Part shown: piece after piece, positions 1 through 6,103 of the stretch
Layout: every line of letters begins with the position of its first letter
Numbering within the stretch: position 1 is the first letter of the stretch
Origin: Gemmatimonadaceae bacterium
GTDB lineage: Bacteria; Gemmatimonadota; Gemmatimonadetes; Gemmatimonadales; Gemmatimonadaceae
Assembly: GCA_020851455.1 (NCBI GenBank)
Contig: JADZCT010000020.1
Location: forward strand, 1 to 64,000
Direction: 5' to 3'
DNA: 64,000 nucleotides
Notes under the pieces: generated by a model
Databases searched by the model: none
What the model was told of the DNA's origin: nothing
The model's input: only the letters and a program-made list of their open reading frames with translations
Made by a program: the position numbers and the translations under genes

Positions 1-236
1 ACGAGCCCGCGCGACCGAGCCCGCGGCGGGATGGGCCTTCGCTCCCCGACCCCTGTGTTCAGCGCACGCCATGATGCCGCCGCGCAGAAACCCCCGCACG
101 AGCCCCCGCCCAACGAGCCCGCCGCGCATGAGCCCGCGCGAACCGAGTGCGCCGGTGCCGAATGGCGCGCCATTCCCAACGCGTGCACCCGAGCCGCAGT
201 AACCCCAGTCAGTTGTCGTTGGGGCCGCGCTCTAAC
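1..236 (-). other. Partial integron cassette running off the left edge
   Basis: This is the next cassette after the attC at 231-355, reading leftward. On the minus strand a frame from an ATG at 173 stays open to the window edge, and a second ATG at 129 opens another frame also without a stop. Both translations are rich in Gly, Arg and Ala, and I recognise no family. The DNA holds scattered copies of a CGAGCCCGC-like motif, seen near 1-30 and 98-140. A short stem (CCCCA/TGGGG) lies near 203-222. I cannot say which frame, if any, is a gene. Confidence 0.4.
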
Positions 237-355
237 GATGACGTTCTGCTGCGGGGCTCGCAGCGGGCGAACCGATACACGCTGCATCACGCCGGTGGCG
301 GGCGCAACTCATTGATGCCGCCGCACGCCCCGGCAGCAGCAACGGCTTGTTAGCG
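231..355 (-). other. attC site 1 (125 bp)
   Basis: Imperfect palindrome with integron core boxes. On the plus strand it opens with CTCTAAC and closes with GTTAGCG. The inner arms are TTCTGCTGCGGGG near the left end and CCCCGGCAGCAGCAAC near the right end. Read on the minus strand, the inverse core CGCTAAC is the exact complement of the core GTTAGCG that starts its own cassette at 601-595, as expected for a cassette inserted from a circle. The array's shared CTGCTGC/GCAGCAG arms make it a homogeneous attC family. Confidence 0.85.
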
Positions 356-358
356 AGC

Positions 359-574
359 CTACTTCTCGGCGTCACCGTGTTCCCGCATGAGCTCGTCGAA
401 GCGGACCCAGCCGAGCCGATAGCCGTACTTCTTGTTCTTCGGGACCCAAACAATAGTTCCATTCGACACTTTAAGGCGCCCGTGAGCTTCACCATTGCGT
501 TTGATAGAGAACTCGACGTCAGCTTTCCCGAGCGGCCGTTCAGGGATGGTGAAATTCACTTCGTGCTGAGCCAT
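359..574 (-). CDS. Small conserved hypothetical protein, integron cassette gene (71 aa)
   Basis: Sole gene of the cassette spanning 237-600. The 71-residue product has no signal peptide or membrane segment. It looks like a short beta-rich protein: a basic stretch KRNGEAHGRLKVSNGTIVW is followed by a WVPKNKKYGYRLGW region and an acidic FDEL helix. Small proteins with this 'KADVEF...KRNG...LKVS..VWVPK...YGYRLGW..FDELM' layout recur in bacterial genomes without known function, by my recollection of the family. The stop codon is 4 bp from the attC inverse core, a tight gene-attC spacing typical of cassettes. ATG start. Function unknown. Confidence 0.8.
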   Translation of the reverse strand: MAQHEVNFTIPERPLGKADVEFSIKRNGEAHGRLKVSNGTIVWVPKNKKYGYRLGWVRFDELMREHGDAEK

Positions 575-594
575 TGAGGATCTCCTTGAGGACT

Positions 595-720
595 CGCTAA
601 CGAGCTGGCGTTCTGCTGCGGGGAACGTCGGAGCGCATACGATGATGCTCGTTCAAGATGGTTGGGAGCGCAACCATGATGCCCCTGCGCACCCCGCCAG
701 CAGCAACGCCTCGGTTAGCT
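595..720 (-). other. attC site 2 (126 bp)
   Basis: Plus-strand ends are CGCTAAC (595-601) and GTTAGCT (714-720). Arms TTCTGCTGCGGGG and CCCCGCCAGCAGCAAC pair as in the other attC sites. On the minus strand the inverse core AGCTAAC complements the core GTTAGCT at 2004-1998 that begins this cassette. It ends the cassette with the SDH-type protease gene. Confidence 0.9.
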
Positions 721-785
721 CGCAACGCGCGCAATAGATGAACGACCCAACTCGCACGGTCGTTTGCGCGCAACAACGCGGCGGG

Positions 786-1754
786 TCAGCCCCCGGCTGG
801 AGGCGTAGCGAATTGTACCGGGAATTGAAGCTGTGGGTGCTGCCAATTCTTCACATAAACGCGACCCGTATCGCTCGCGAGAACCTTAGTCGCTGGTCCC
901 TTCTCGAATAGGAGCGTCATTAGGTGATATGCCGAGAGCACCTGTTCCTGCAACTCCTGAGACGCTTCGAGGTCATCCACAGCCACCTTCACTGAGCGGG
1001 CTTCGTCGCGATCTATCCGCCTCCCGTGGCTCTTGTGCTTAGACGCGTCATTGAAATGACGCGCCGTCTTTCGGGCGAGCGCGTTTCGTCTCCGCTCTTC
1101 GCGAAACATGTATTGACCCAGCCAACCGGCCACCATGCGCTCGCCGTAGTCGAGGGCGTTCCGGGCCTCTTGGAGCAATGCTGGACCCACTGATTGCAGT
1201 ATCGGTGCCCACACATGCGCGGCCGTTGTATTCGCGAGTATTTCCTTCTTCGCACGTTCAAACTGATCAACAATCGCCCGCGCCGAGAGCGCACCCGAAC
1301 CGACGATGAACTGTGGATCGATTGGGCCGAGTTGACTCTGACGTCCCATGACGATGCGATCCGACGCCAGGCTGATCATCGTCCCCGCCGACATCGCGTA
1401 TGTCGGCACGATTACTTCGATATACTGAAACTTGCTGCGTAGATAGGCGACGATGGTCTCGGCGGCATTGGTGACGCCACCTGGAGTGTGGAGAACCAGT
1501 GTCAGTCCCTTCGCCCACGTCATTCCGTAGATCACGGACATTAGTCCGTTGAGATCTTCTGACGTGATCTGCACGTTTTGCGGTGGCGCCTGAGGCTTCT
1601 GCAAGAATGCGGCACCGTACAGCAGCACATGCCGGTCGCCACGAAGTCGCCCGATTTCCTTGAGTGCAGCCGTCTGGCGAGCCTGAAGCCAGTTCGGCTT
1701 CGCAGGATCGGGGGTGGCTTCAAACTCTGAGAGAACCTCGTTCCATGACGGCAC
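786..1754 (-). CDS. SDH/ClpP-fold serine protease-like protein (322 aa)
   Basis: Cytosolic protein of the SDH_sah (serine dehydrogenase proteinase) family, relatives of SppA/ClpP with a crotonase-like fold. Visible signatures are the HTPGG oxyanion-type loop near residue 90, the YAMSAGTMISLASD segment near 120-133 carrying the expected nucleophilic Ser, and the SQLGPIDPQ loop that follows it in this family. A basic, charged stretch (EERRRNALARKTARHF) lies near 220. No signal peptide is seen. Start is GTG, 6 bp downstream of the stop of the 65-aa ORF in the same cassette. Substrate unknown. Such proteins occur in mobile and defence contexts, but nothing here proves a defence role. Confidence 0.8.
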   Translation of the reverse strand: MPSWNEVLSEFEATPDPAKPNWLQARQTAALKEIGRLRGDRHVLLYGAAFLQKPQAPPQNVQITSEDLNGLMSVIYGMTWAKGLTLVLHTPGGVTNAAETIVAYLRSKFQYIEVIVPTYAMSAGTMISLASDRIVMGRQSQLGPIDPQFIVGSGALSARAIVDQFERAKKEILANTTAAHVWAPILQSVGPALLQEARNALDYGERMVAGWLGQYMFREERRRNALARKTARHFNDASKHKSHGRRIDRDEARSVKVAVDDLEASQELQEQVLSAYHLMTLLFEKGPATKVLASDTGRVYVKNWQHPQLQFPVQFATPPAGG

Positions 1755-1760
1755 GAGCGG

Positions 1761-1958
1761 TTACTGAGACGGCCAGATCGTCAGCGACAGGGGAGTATCG
1801 GGGGCCAACGAGGTCTCTGCGGCCGGCGGTGAGAGCGCCTTCGTCACGTCGGCGAGACGCGCCAGCTCGATATAGGCCGCATACTGACGGGCCGCTTTCG
1901 CGATGACACCGTCAACGTGGTCATCCAGTCGTGGCTTCTTAGGCTGTGGAGTCATCAA
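1761..1958 (-). CDS. Hypothetical 65-aa cassette ORF upstream of the SDH-type protease
   Basis: First gene of the cassette that also carries the SDH-type protease, read just before it with a 6-bp gap. The product is short and mostly helical in appearance, with a charged N-terminus (KKPRLDDHVDGVIAKAARQY) and an Ala/Pro-rich tail. It starts 39 bp after the attC core of the preceding cassette. No recognised domain. It could be a small partner of the protease or a leader peptide that drives translation of the GTG-started downstream gene. Coding status rests on position and spacing only. Confidence 0.5.
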   Translation of the reverse strand: MMTPQPKKPRLDDHVDGVIAKAARQYAAYIELARLADVTKALSPPAAETSLAPDTPLSLTIWPSQ

Positions 1959-1997
1959 TTAGAGTATCGTGTGCTCATGAACGGAATGCAAGTTGCG

Positions 1998-2092
1998 AGC
2001 TAACGTTTGCTTCTGCTGCGGACACTCCATAAAACGCGGGCGCGAAGCGCCCGCTTCCATACCGTGGCCGTCGGCAGCAAGCATCGTTATCC
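1998..2092 (-). other. attC site 3 (95 bp)
   Basis: Plus-strand ends AGCTAAC (1998-2004) and GTTATCC (2086-2092), with arms TTCTGCTGCGG and CGGCAGCAAGC. On the minus strand the inverse core GGATAAC is an exact complement of GTTATCC at 3838-3832, which starts the methyltransferase/HNH cassette. This core differs from the GTTAGNN cores of the neighbours, so the match is informative. Confidence 0.9.
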
Positions 2093-2133
2093 GGTGCCCG
2101 CGTCAATCCCTACCGACGCGACTAGAAGTTGAG

Positions 2134-2754
2134 TCAGTCCGCAGGCTTCTCAGTGAGCGACTGAGCCTGCTTCGGATACTTCCGAATGAGCCACTTCAGG
2201 ACTTCGACCTGTTCGTCTCCTGCAGCTCTTCGAATCTGCGTAAGAAGCTGAGTAGCCTTCGGGCGCGGCAGCGTGATGTTCTGCGCCCCTTCGTTGCATA
2301 CTGAGCAGAGCGCACGAAGATTCTGTGCGTCGTCCGTTCCTCCGTGACTCAGGTCGATAATGTGACCAAGATGAAGCCGAGTCTTTCGCGAAGGGTCTGA
2401 TGGATGCGGCTCACCAGCGACAGCGCCGCACATCTGGCACGTGAACCCGTTTCGATCCAGCACGAAGGCACGGGTCTCCTTGGAGATGCCAGAAGAGAAC
2501 ACCGGCAGCGGCTTCGTGTTCACCAGTCGATACTGCCCTGGCTTTAGAGCGCTGTTGTCTTTGTCGGTCTCGATGTTCATCCCTTCGAGCTGCCGCAACT
2601 CACGGACGCGACGGGCCCACTCGGTGATGCCGCCCGCGACCTTCCGGAGTGTCTTCCACTCGATGACTTCACCGACGTGAACGAGGAAATACTCTCGGAG
2701 CTTTGCTCGTGCGCCGCCGCCAGAGGCGGGCTTCTTTCGCTTCTTCGCGGGCAT
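2134..2754 (-). CDS. HNH endonuclease, probable type II restriction enzyme (206 aa)
   Basis: Predicted restriction partner of the adjacent C5-cytosine methyltransferase. The N-terminal half (residues 15-80) is a basic, winged-helix-like region (REYFLVHVGEVIEWKTLRKV, then ITEWARRVRELR). The C-terminal half holds an HNH nuclease with two CxxC knuckles: C106-x2-C109, then LHLGHIIDLSHGGTDDAQNL around 127-146 (His131 and Asn145 of the motif), then C150-x2-C153-N. The start lies 2 bp after the methyltransferase stop and both share one cassette. Recognition sequence cannot be read from the protein. Nuclease identity is firm; pairing as R-M is inferred from adjacency. Confidence 0.85.
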   Translation of the reverse strand: MPAKKRKKPASGGGARAKLREYFLVHVGEVIEWKTLRKVAGGITEWARRVRELRQLEGMNIETDKDNSALKPGQYRLVNTKPLPVFSSGISKETRAFVLDRNGFTCQMCGAVAGEPHPSDPSRKTRLHLGHIIDLSHGGTDDAQNLRALCSVCNEGAQNITLPRPKATQLLTQIRRAAGDEQVEVLKWLIRKYPKQAQSLTEKPAD

Positions 2755-2756
2755 AT

Positions 2757-3743
2757 CTATCCGACGTGGAGCGCGATTTGTTCAGGAAGCAGCTTAGAGG
2801 CTCGGCCCGCGAGCGCGTCTCTGATGGCGGATCCGACTGCGGCTGCCACTGGCGGAGGAAACGCGTTGCCGACCTGACGATACGAAGCGGTCTTCCGACC
2901 CTCAAACTTCCAAGAGTCCGGGAATCCCTGGATGCGCGCTGTCATTCGCACAGTCAACTTCGGTATCCCGTCGATGGGGAAGCCTGCATCGGGAGCTTCG
3001 TTCGCGAGTCCCCGTCCGTCGACGTTCAACAACTTCCAAGCCTCGCGTGCTCGTGTCGGGCCGAGATCGGGGCCGCCGTGCAACTTAGAGCCGCCCACGA
3101 GTGTCGGGCCGATTCCATTTGCGGCTTGCGCCCAAGCGAAAGCGCCTGGCCATCCGCGTGACGCCATGAGATCACGAAGCGTGCCGCCGACCGTTGGCGG
3201 TGAGGACACAGGACTTGGCCACGCGAATGTACGGAACGCCTTTGGCTTCAACGCAACGAGAATGAATCTCGGACGGAGCTGAGGAACTCCGAAGTTGCAG
3301 GCATTCAATACCTGCCAGTCGACTCGGTAGCCAAGCTTCTCGAGCTGCAACGCGATGGACGCGCGATAGCTCTTGAACTTTGCTGTTGCGAGGCCGGGAA
3401 CGTTCTCGAGCATCACTGCTGCTGGCTTGGACTCAGCCACTAGCCGGAGGGCCGTAGGGAACAGATCGCGTTGGTCATCCGGACCGAGCTGCTTGCCCGC
3501 GACGGAGAATGGAGGGCAAGGCACGCCACCTGCAAAGAGATCAATCCCGCGGAACTCGCGCCCTTCGAGGTTGCGCACATCCTCGTTCATAACGCGCCAC
3601 TCGGGCCGATTCGCCCGCAGCGTGCTCGCCGCGTGCGCATCCAGCTCGACGGCGGCGGCGTGACCGAACCCCGCGCGCTCTAAGCCCAGCGCTTGGCCAC
3701 CGGCCCCGGCGCAGATCTCGAGTGAAGTCAGTGTGTCAGTCAT
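2757..3743 (-). CDS. DNA (cytosine-5) methyltransferase (328 aa)
   Basis: Transfers methyl from SAM to C5 of cytosine in a specific DNA site, here most likely protecting host DNA from the adjacent HNH nuclease. All diagnostic motifs are present in order: motif I EICAGAGGQALGLERAGF (9-26), motif IV GVPCPPFSVAGKQ with catalytic Cys76, motif VI ENVPG (Glu113), motif VIII QLRPRFILV (near 155), and motifs IX-X RMTARIQGFPDSWKF and YRQVGNAFPPPVA in the last 70 residues. A variable target-recognition region lies between motifs VIII and IX. I chose the ATG at 3743 over a TTG three codons upstream. It is the first gene in the cassette that begins at 3837. Confidence 0.93.
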   Translation of the reverse strand: MTDTLTSLEICAGAGGQALGLERAGFGHAAAVELDAHAASTLRANRPEWRVMNEDVRNLEGREFRGIDLFAGGVPCPPFSVAGKQLGPDDQRDLFPTALRLVAESKPAAVMLENVPGLATAKFKSYRASIALQLEKLGYRVDWQVLNACNFGVPQLRPRFILVALKPKAFRTFAWPSPVSSPPTVGGTLRDLMASRGWPGAFAWAQAANGIGPTLVGGSKLHGGPDLGPTRAREAWKLLNVDGRGLANEAPDAGFPIDGIPKLTVRMTARIQGFPDSWKFEGRKTASYRQVGNAFPPPVAAAVGSAIRDALAGRASKLLPEQIALHVG

Positions 3744-3831
3744 ACGGCCCAATCTACAGACTCCGAAGGAAAGCCGAAAGAGCGAGAAAACGCGCGGGAA
3801 GACTCTCCCGCGGATGGGGGCGTCCGCATCC

Positions 3832-3925
3832 GGATAACGTCACGGTTCAGCTGCGAGGGCATATCATAAGACGCGGCGTAGCCGCGCACCATTACGCCCT
3901 CGTCTGCTGCAACCGGTTGTTAGGC
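3832..3925 (-). other. attC site 4 (94 bp)
   Basis: Plus-strand ends GGATAAC (3832-3838) and GTTAGGC (3919-3925). Arms GCTGCGAGGGC and GCCCTCGTCTGCTGC can pair over a 9-11 bp stem. On the minus strand the inverse core GCCTAAC complements the core GTTAGGC at 4658-4652. It closes the two-gene cassette proximal to intI. Confidence 0.9.
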
Positions 3926-3929
3926 AGCT

Positions 3930-4232
3930 TTATGTTGGCCAGCGGCCCGACGGTTTCGGTGAGTTGATGAAATCCCACACCTGCTGATTCATCCAGCCGT
4001 TGGCGGTTGACGACGTAACCTCGCAAAGAAAGAAGTTCCAGCCCTGCGCCGTAACGTGCAGCAATCCCGTAAGTGCCGCGAGGTCGCTCTTCGAGCAGAC
4101 AAGAATCGCGCCAGGGAAAATCGCAAGCCAGTTAACAATCTCAGAGCGCGTATCTAAGTGGCGGAGCACTAGATCCCGAGGGGCGTCGAAGGTCAGCAAG
4201 TATGTGCGAAACTCCGGCTGAGTGTATGTCAT
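3930..4232 (-). CDS. Small soluble protein, second gene of a two-gene integron cassette (100 aa)
   Basis: A 100-residue protein without signal or membrane segment. It alternates beta-like stretches (RTYLLTFD, GAILVCSKSD, WNFFLCEV) with helices (LVLRHLD, LAALTGLLH), the pattern of a compact ferredoxin-like fold. It ends in a NGWMNQQVWDFIN segment rich in Trp. That layout recalls SinR-like/Cas2-like small proteins, but this is only a fold-level impression. The ATG overlaps the TGA of the upstream membrane-protein gene by 4 bp, so the two are translationally coupled. Its stop is 4 bp from the attC inverse core. Function unknown. Confidence 0.7.
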   Translation of the reverse strand: MTYTQPEFRTYLLTFDAPRDLVLRHLDTRSEIVNWLAIFPGAILVCSKSDLAALTGLLHVTAQGWNFFLCEVTSSTANGWMNQQVWDFINSPKPSGRWPT

Positions 4233-4612
4233 CGGAGCCCCTCTGGCCCGCTCGACAGGCGGGGCAGCGCAGGATTCGTGATTGCGTTAAGAGAGGTCGC
4301 ATCAATTCGAATCGGGCCGCCCTTAGACTGAAGGAGTTGAAGCGTTTCGTGTCGTAGTTGGTATTCCTCCGATTGGAGTTTGTCCGGGTTGCGGAACGCA
4401 AAGAACCCGAATCCCAAGCACGTCACCACGACAGGTAGCGCCGCCAGCAATAGCAGGCCAAGGACAACGGATGGTGATTCGCGGAACATGTACGCTACCG
4501 TGAGTGCTGTTGGCGACACAATTGCCGTGAGCCAGAGCATAGGGTTGAGCGCGCTCCGCACCCGTAGTCCCTTGGCCGCGGAGAATGACGAGCGGGACAT
4601 CGCGTCAAGCAT
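4229..4612 (-). CDS. Two-TM membrane protein, first gene of a two-gene integron cassette (127 aa)
   Basis: Begins 45 bp after the cassette start. The N-terminal 25 residues are basic, then two membrane helices follow: LWLTAIVSPTALTVAYMF around 27-44 and VVLGLLLLAALPVVVTCLG around 49-67. Next comes a cytoplasm-facing or linker region with RNPDKLQSEEYQLRHETLQLL (74-94) that looks like an amphipathic or coiled helix. The short tail is Pro/Gly-rich. The stop overlaps the next ATG by 4 bp. By my recollection, proteins with the 'NPDKLQSEEYQLRHE' segment recur in mobile regions, but no function is known to me. A membrane effector coupled to a small cytosolic partner is one possibility. Confidence 0.7.
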   Translation of the reverse strand: MLDAMSRSSFSAAKGLRVRSALNPMLWLTAIVSPTALTVAYMFRESPSVVLGLLLLAALPVVVTCLGFGFFAFRNPDKLQSEEYQLRHETLQLLQSKGGPIRIDATSLNAITNPALPRLSSGPEGLR

Positions 4613-4651
4613 ATTGTTGGCGCCCCTGTTCGGTATTCAGTTGGTCAAGCT

Positions 4652-4876
4652 GCCTAACTACGTAATTACACGACCACGTTATGCTGCACGGCAGCGTCAA
4701 TCGCTGCAGGGCCACGTCGCATATTGTGCACTCGATCGGCTGCCGGCGCAAACTATGTCACTTCACGGCAAGCAGTTGCAGTGCTGGTGTCCTTCGCGTA
4801 TCCGGATCTTATGCGGTGAAGGCCTGCTGCATAACGTGCGGTATCCGCCAATTTCGCCGTAGGCGTCGCCGGGGCC
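4652..4876 (-). other. attI-like region between intI and the first gene cassette
   Basis: No gene is visible here. On the minus strand, reading away from intI, a core-like GTTATGC sits at 4835-4829, its inverted partner GCATAAC at 4684-4678, and the active-looking core GTTAGGC at 4658-4652, where the first gene cassette begins. The flanks of the GTTATGC pair also match (GCAGCAGG on one side, TGCCGTGCAGC on the other). Either this is an extended attI, or 4834-4658 is a gene-less cassette with a decayed attC of only 33 bp. A weak promoter-like pair (TTGCGC, 17 bp, CACAAT) reads toward the cassettes near 4752-4724. Small hairpin GCGG/CCGC at 4838-4848. Confidence 0.5.
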
Positions 4877-5887
4877 CTACAACCGGTCAGCCGGGCTCCG
4901 CACACCAAGACCACCCTTGTTCAGAACGTGGGTGTACCGCATGGTCGTCCGGACATCGGAATGCCCCAGCAGGGTCTGAACCGTCCGGATGTCAGCCCCG
5001 GATTCGAGCAAGTGCGTCGCAAATGAGTGACGCAGCGTATGTGCGGTCACGCGCTTGGTCAGCCCAAGGTCGCGCACGGCCTGTGCAATGGCGCGCTGAA
5101 CCACGGTCTCGTGCAGGTGGTGGCGGCGACGAGCGCCCTCCTGGTCCACGTATACCCGCGTCGCCGGAAACACGTACCACCAGGGCCAAGTGGCATCAGC
5201 GTCCCGATACTTCCGCAGTAATGCGGGCGGCAGGCCGTCCACTCGTACGCCGACCCTCCGGTCGTTCCGGAACTCGGCCAGCCCCGTTCGCAACCGCGCC
5301 TCGAGCGCCGCCACACAGACCTCGGCTAACGGTGTCCGGCGGTCCCTGCCACCCTTTCCCTGCCGCAGAACGATTTCGCGACGATCAACGTCCAGATCCT
5401 TTACACGCAGACTCAAACATTCGGAGATTCGCAGGCCACCGCCGTACATCAGCTGCGCACACAGCTTCACTGGCTCGGGCAGACGCCCCAACAGCCCCCG
5501 AACCTCGCCCTGAGACAGCACCACTGGCACGTACCGCGAACGTCGGGCGGGGGTAAGTCCGGGAATACGGGGGAGCGGCGTGCCCAGGACGGCTCCATAC
5601 AGAAACAGCAGCGCGGCCAGTGCCTGATTCTGTGTGCTGGCCGCCACTTGACCGCTCACCGCAAGGTCGGACAGAAAGCGCTTCACGTCATCCGGCCCAA
5701 GATCTCTCGGATGCCGCCGCCCGTGAAACACGATGTACCGCCGGATCCAGAAGACATACGCCTGCTCGGTCCGCACACTGTACCGCCGTTCCCGCAACCG
5801 TTGACGCACGATCTCGATCAGGCGAAGCCGTCGCTCCGGCTCCGGCGGCCCAAAAAGGTGTGATTCGGGAATGGGCGGCAATGGCAC
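4877..5887 (-). CDS. intI: Integron integrase IntI (tyrosine recombinase), co-directional with its cassettes
   Basis: Site-specific tyrosine recombinase that inserts and excises cassettes at attI and attC. The N-terminal SAM-like core-binding domain spans about 20-105 and the catalytic domain about 118-325, with Arg153 (GGGLRISE), His283-x2-Arg286 (HTLRH), His309 (LLGHS) and nucleophile Tyr318 (RYTHV). The IntI-specific insertion is present at about 229-266 (TWPWWYVFPA...RRHHLHETVVQRAI), which separates it from XerC/D and phage integrases. Start is GTG. Unlike class 1-type integrons, the gene reads toward the array, so attI lies beyond its 3' end. All catalytic residues are intact, so activity is plausible. 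Confidence 0.95.
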   Translation of the reverse strand: MPLPPIPESHLFGPPEPERRLRLIEIVRQRLRERRYSVRTEQAYVFWIRRYIVFHGRRHPRDLGPDDVKRFLSDLAVSGQVAASTQNQALAALLFLYGAVLGTPLPRIPGLTPARRSRYVPVVLSQGEVRGLLGRLPEPVKLCAQLMYGGGLRISECLSLRVKDLDVDRREIVLRQGKGGRDRRTPLAEVCVAALEARLRTGLAEFRNDRRVGVRVDGLPPALLRKYRDADATWPWWYVFPATRVYVDQEGARRRHHLHETVVQRAIAQAVRDLGLTKRVTAHTLRHSFATHLLESGADIRTVQTLLGHSDVRTTMRYTHVLNKGGLGVRSPADRL

Positions 5888-5895
5888 GATGCAAC

Positions 5896-5922
5896 GATGG
5901 CGACTCCATCGGAGCCGCCATC
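5896..5922. promoter_or_regulatory. Inverted repeat just upstream of intI
   Basis: Two nested arms, GATGGC/GCCATC and CTCC/GGAG, separated by a 3-bp loop, with 2-bp internal mismatches. The repeat ends 9 bp before the GTG start of intI. It could be a repressor site or a leader hairpin that limits integrase translation. No LexA-like box (CTGT-N8-ACAG or GAAC-N4-GTTC) is evident nearby. Confidence 0.35.
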
Positions 5923-5984
5923 ATCACTTCGCCGCACGCTGCAACAATATCCCGTACGACACCCCCACAATCACGCCCTACTCG

Positions 5985-6065
5985 CCTGGGCCACCAGCCA
6001 GAAGATCAAGGTATCGAACGCTGGCGGCACGAATACAACACCCAGCGTCCCACACCTACATCGCG
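5985..6065 (+). pseudogene. Remnant of an IS3-family transposase C-terminus
   Basis: A frame with ATC at 6014 encodes IERWRHEYNTQRP followed by TPTSRL, closely resembling the 'W...YN..RPHS.LG' segment that ends the DDE integrase domain of IS3-family OrfB proteins. Sequence before and after does not continue the family and no terminal repeats are seen. It is a short scrap, not a working element. It lies between the integrase gene and the methyltransferase gene, so the integron flank has seen insertion and decay. Confidence 0.55.
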
Positions 6066-6103
6066 CCTCCCCCCCGTTTACCCCGTGCGCGTTCGCCCTG
6101 CAG

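Noticed and set aside
31-315. 94-aa plus-strand frame over attC1
   Set aside because: It crosses the attC palindrome, is Pro/Ala/Glu-repetitive and runs against the cassette direction.
3373-3663. Plus-strand frame opposite the methyltransferase
   Set aside because: Antisense shadow of a gene with all methyltransferase motifs.
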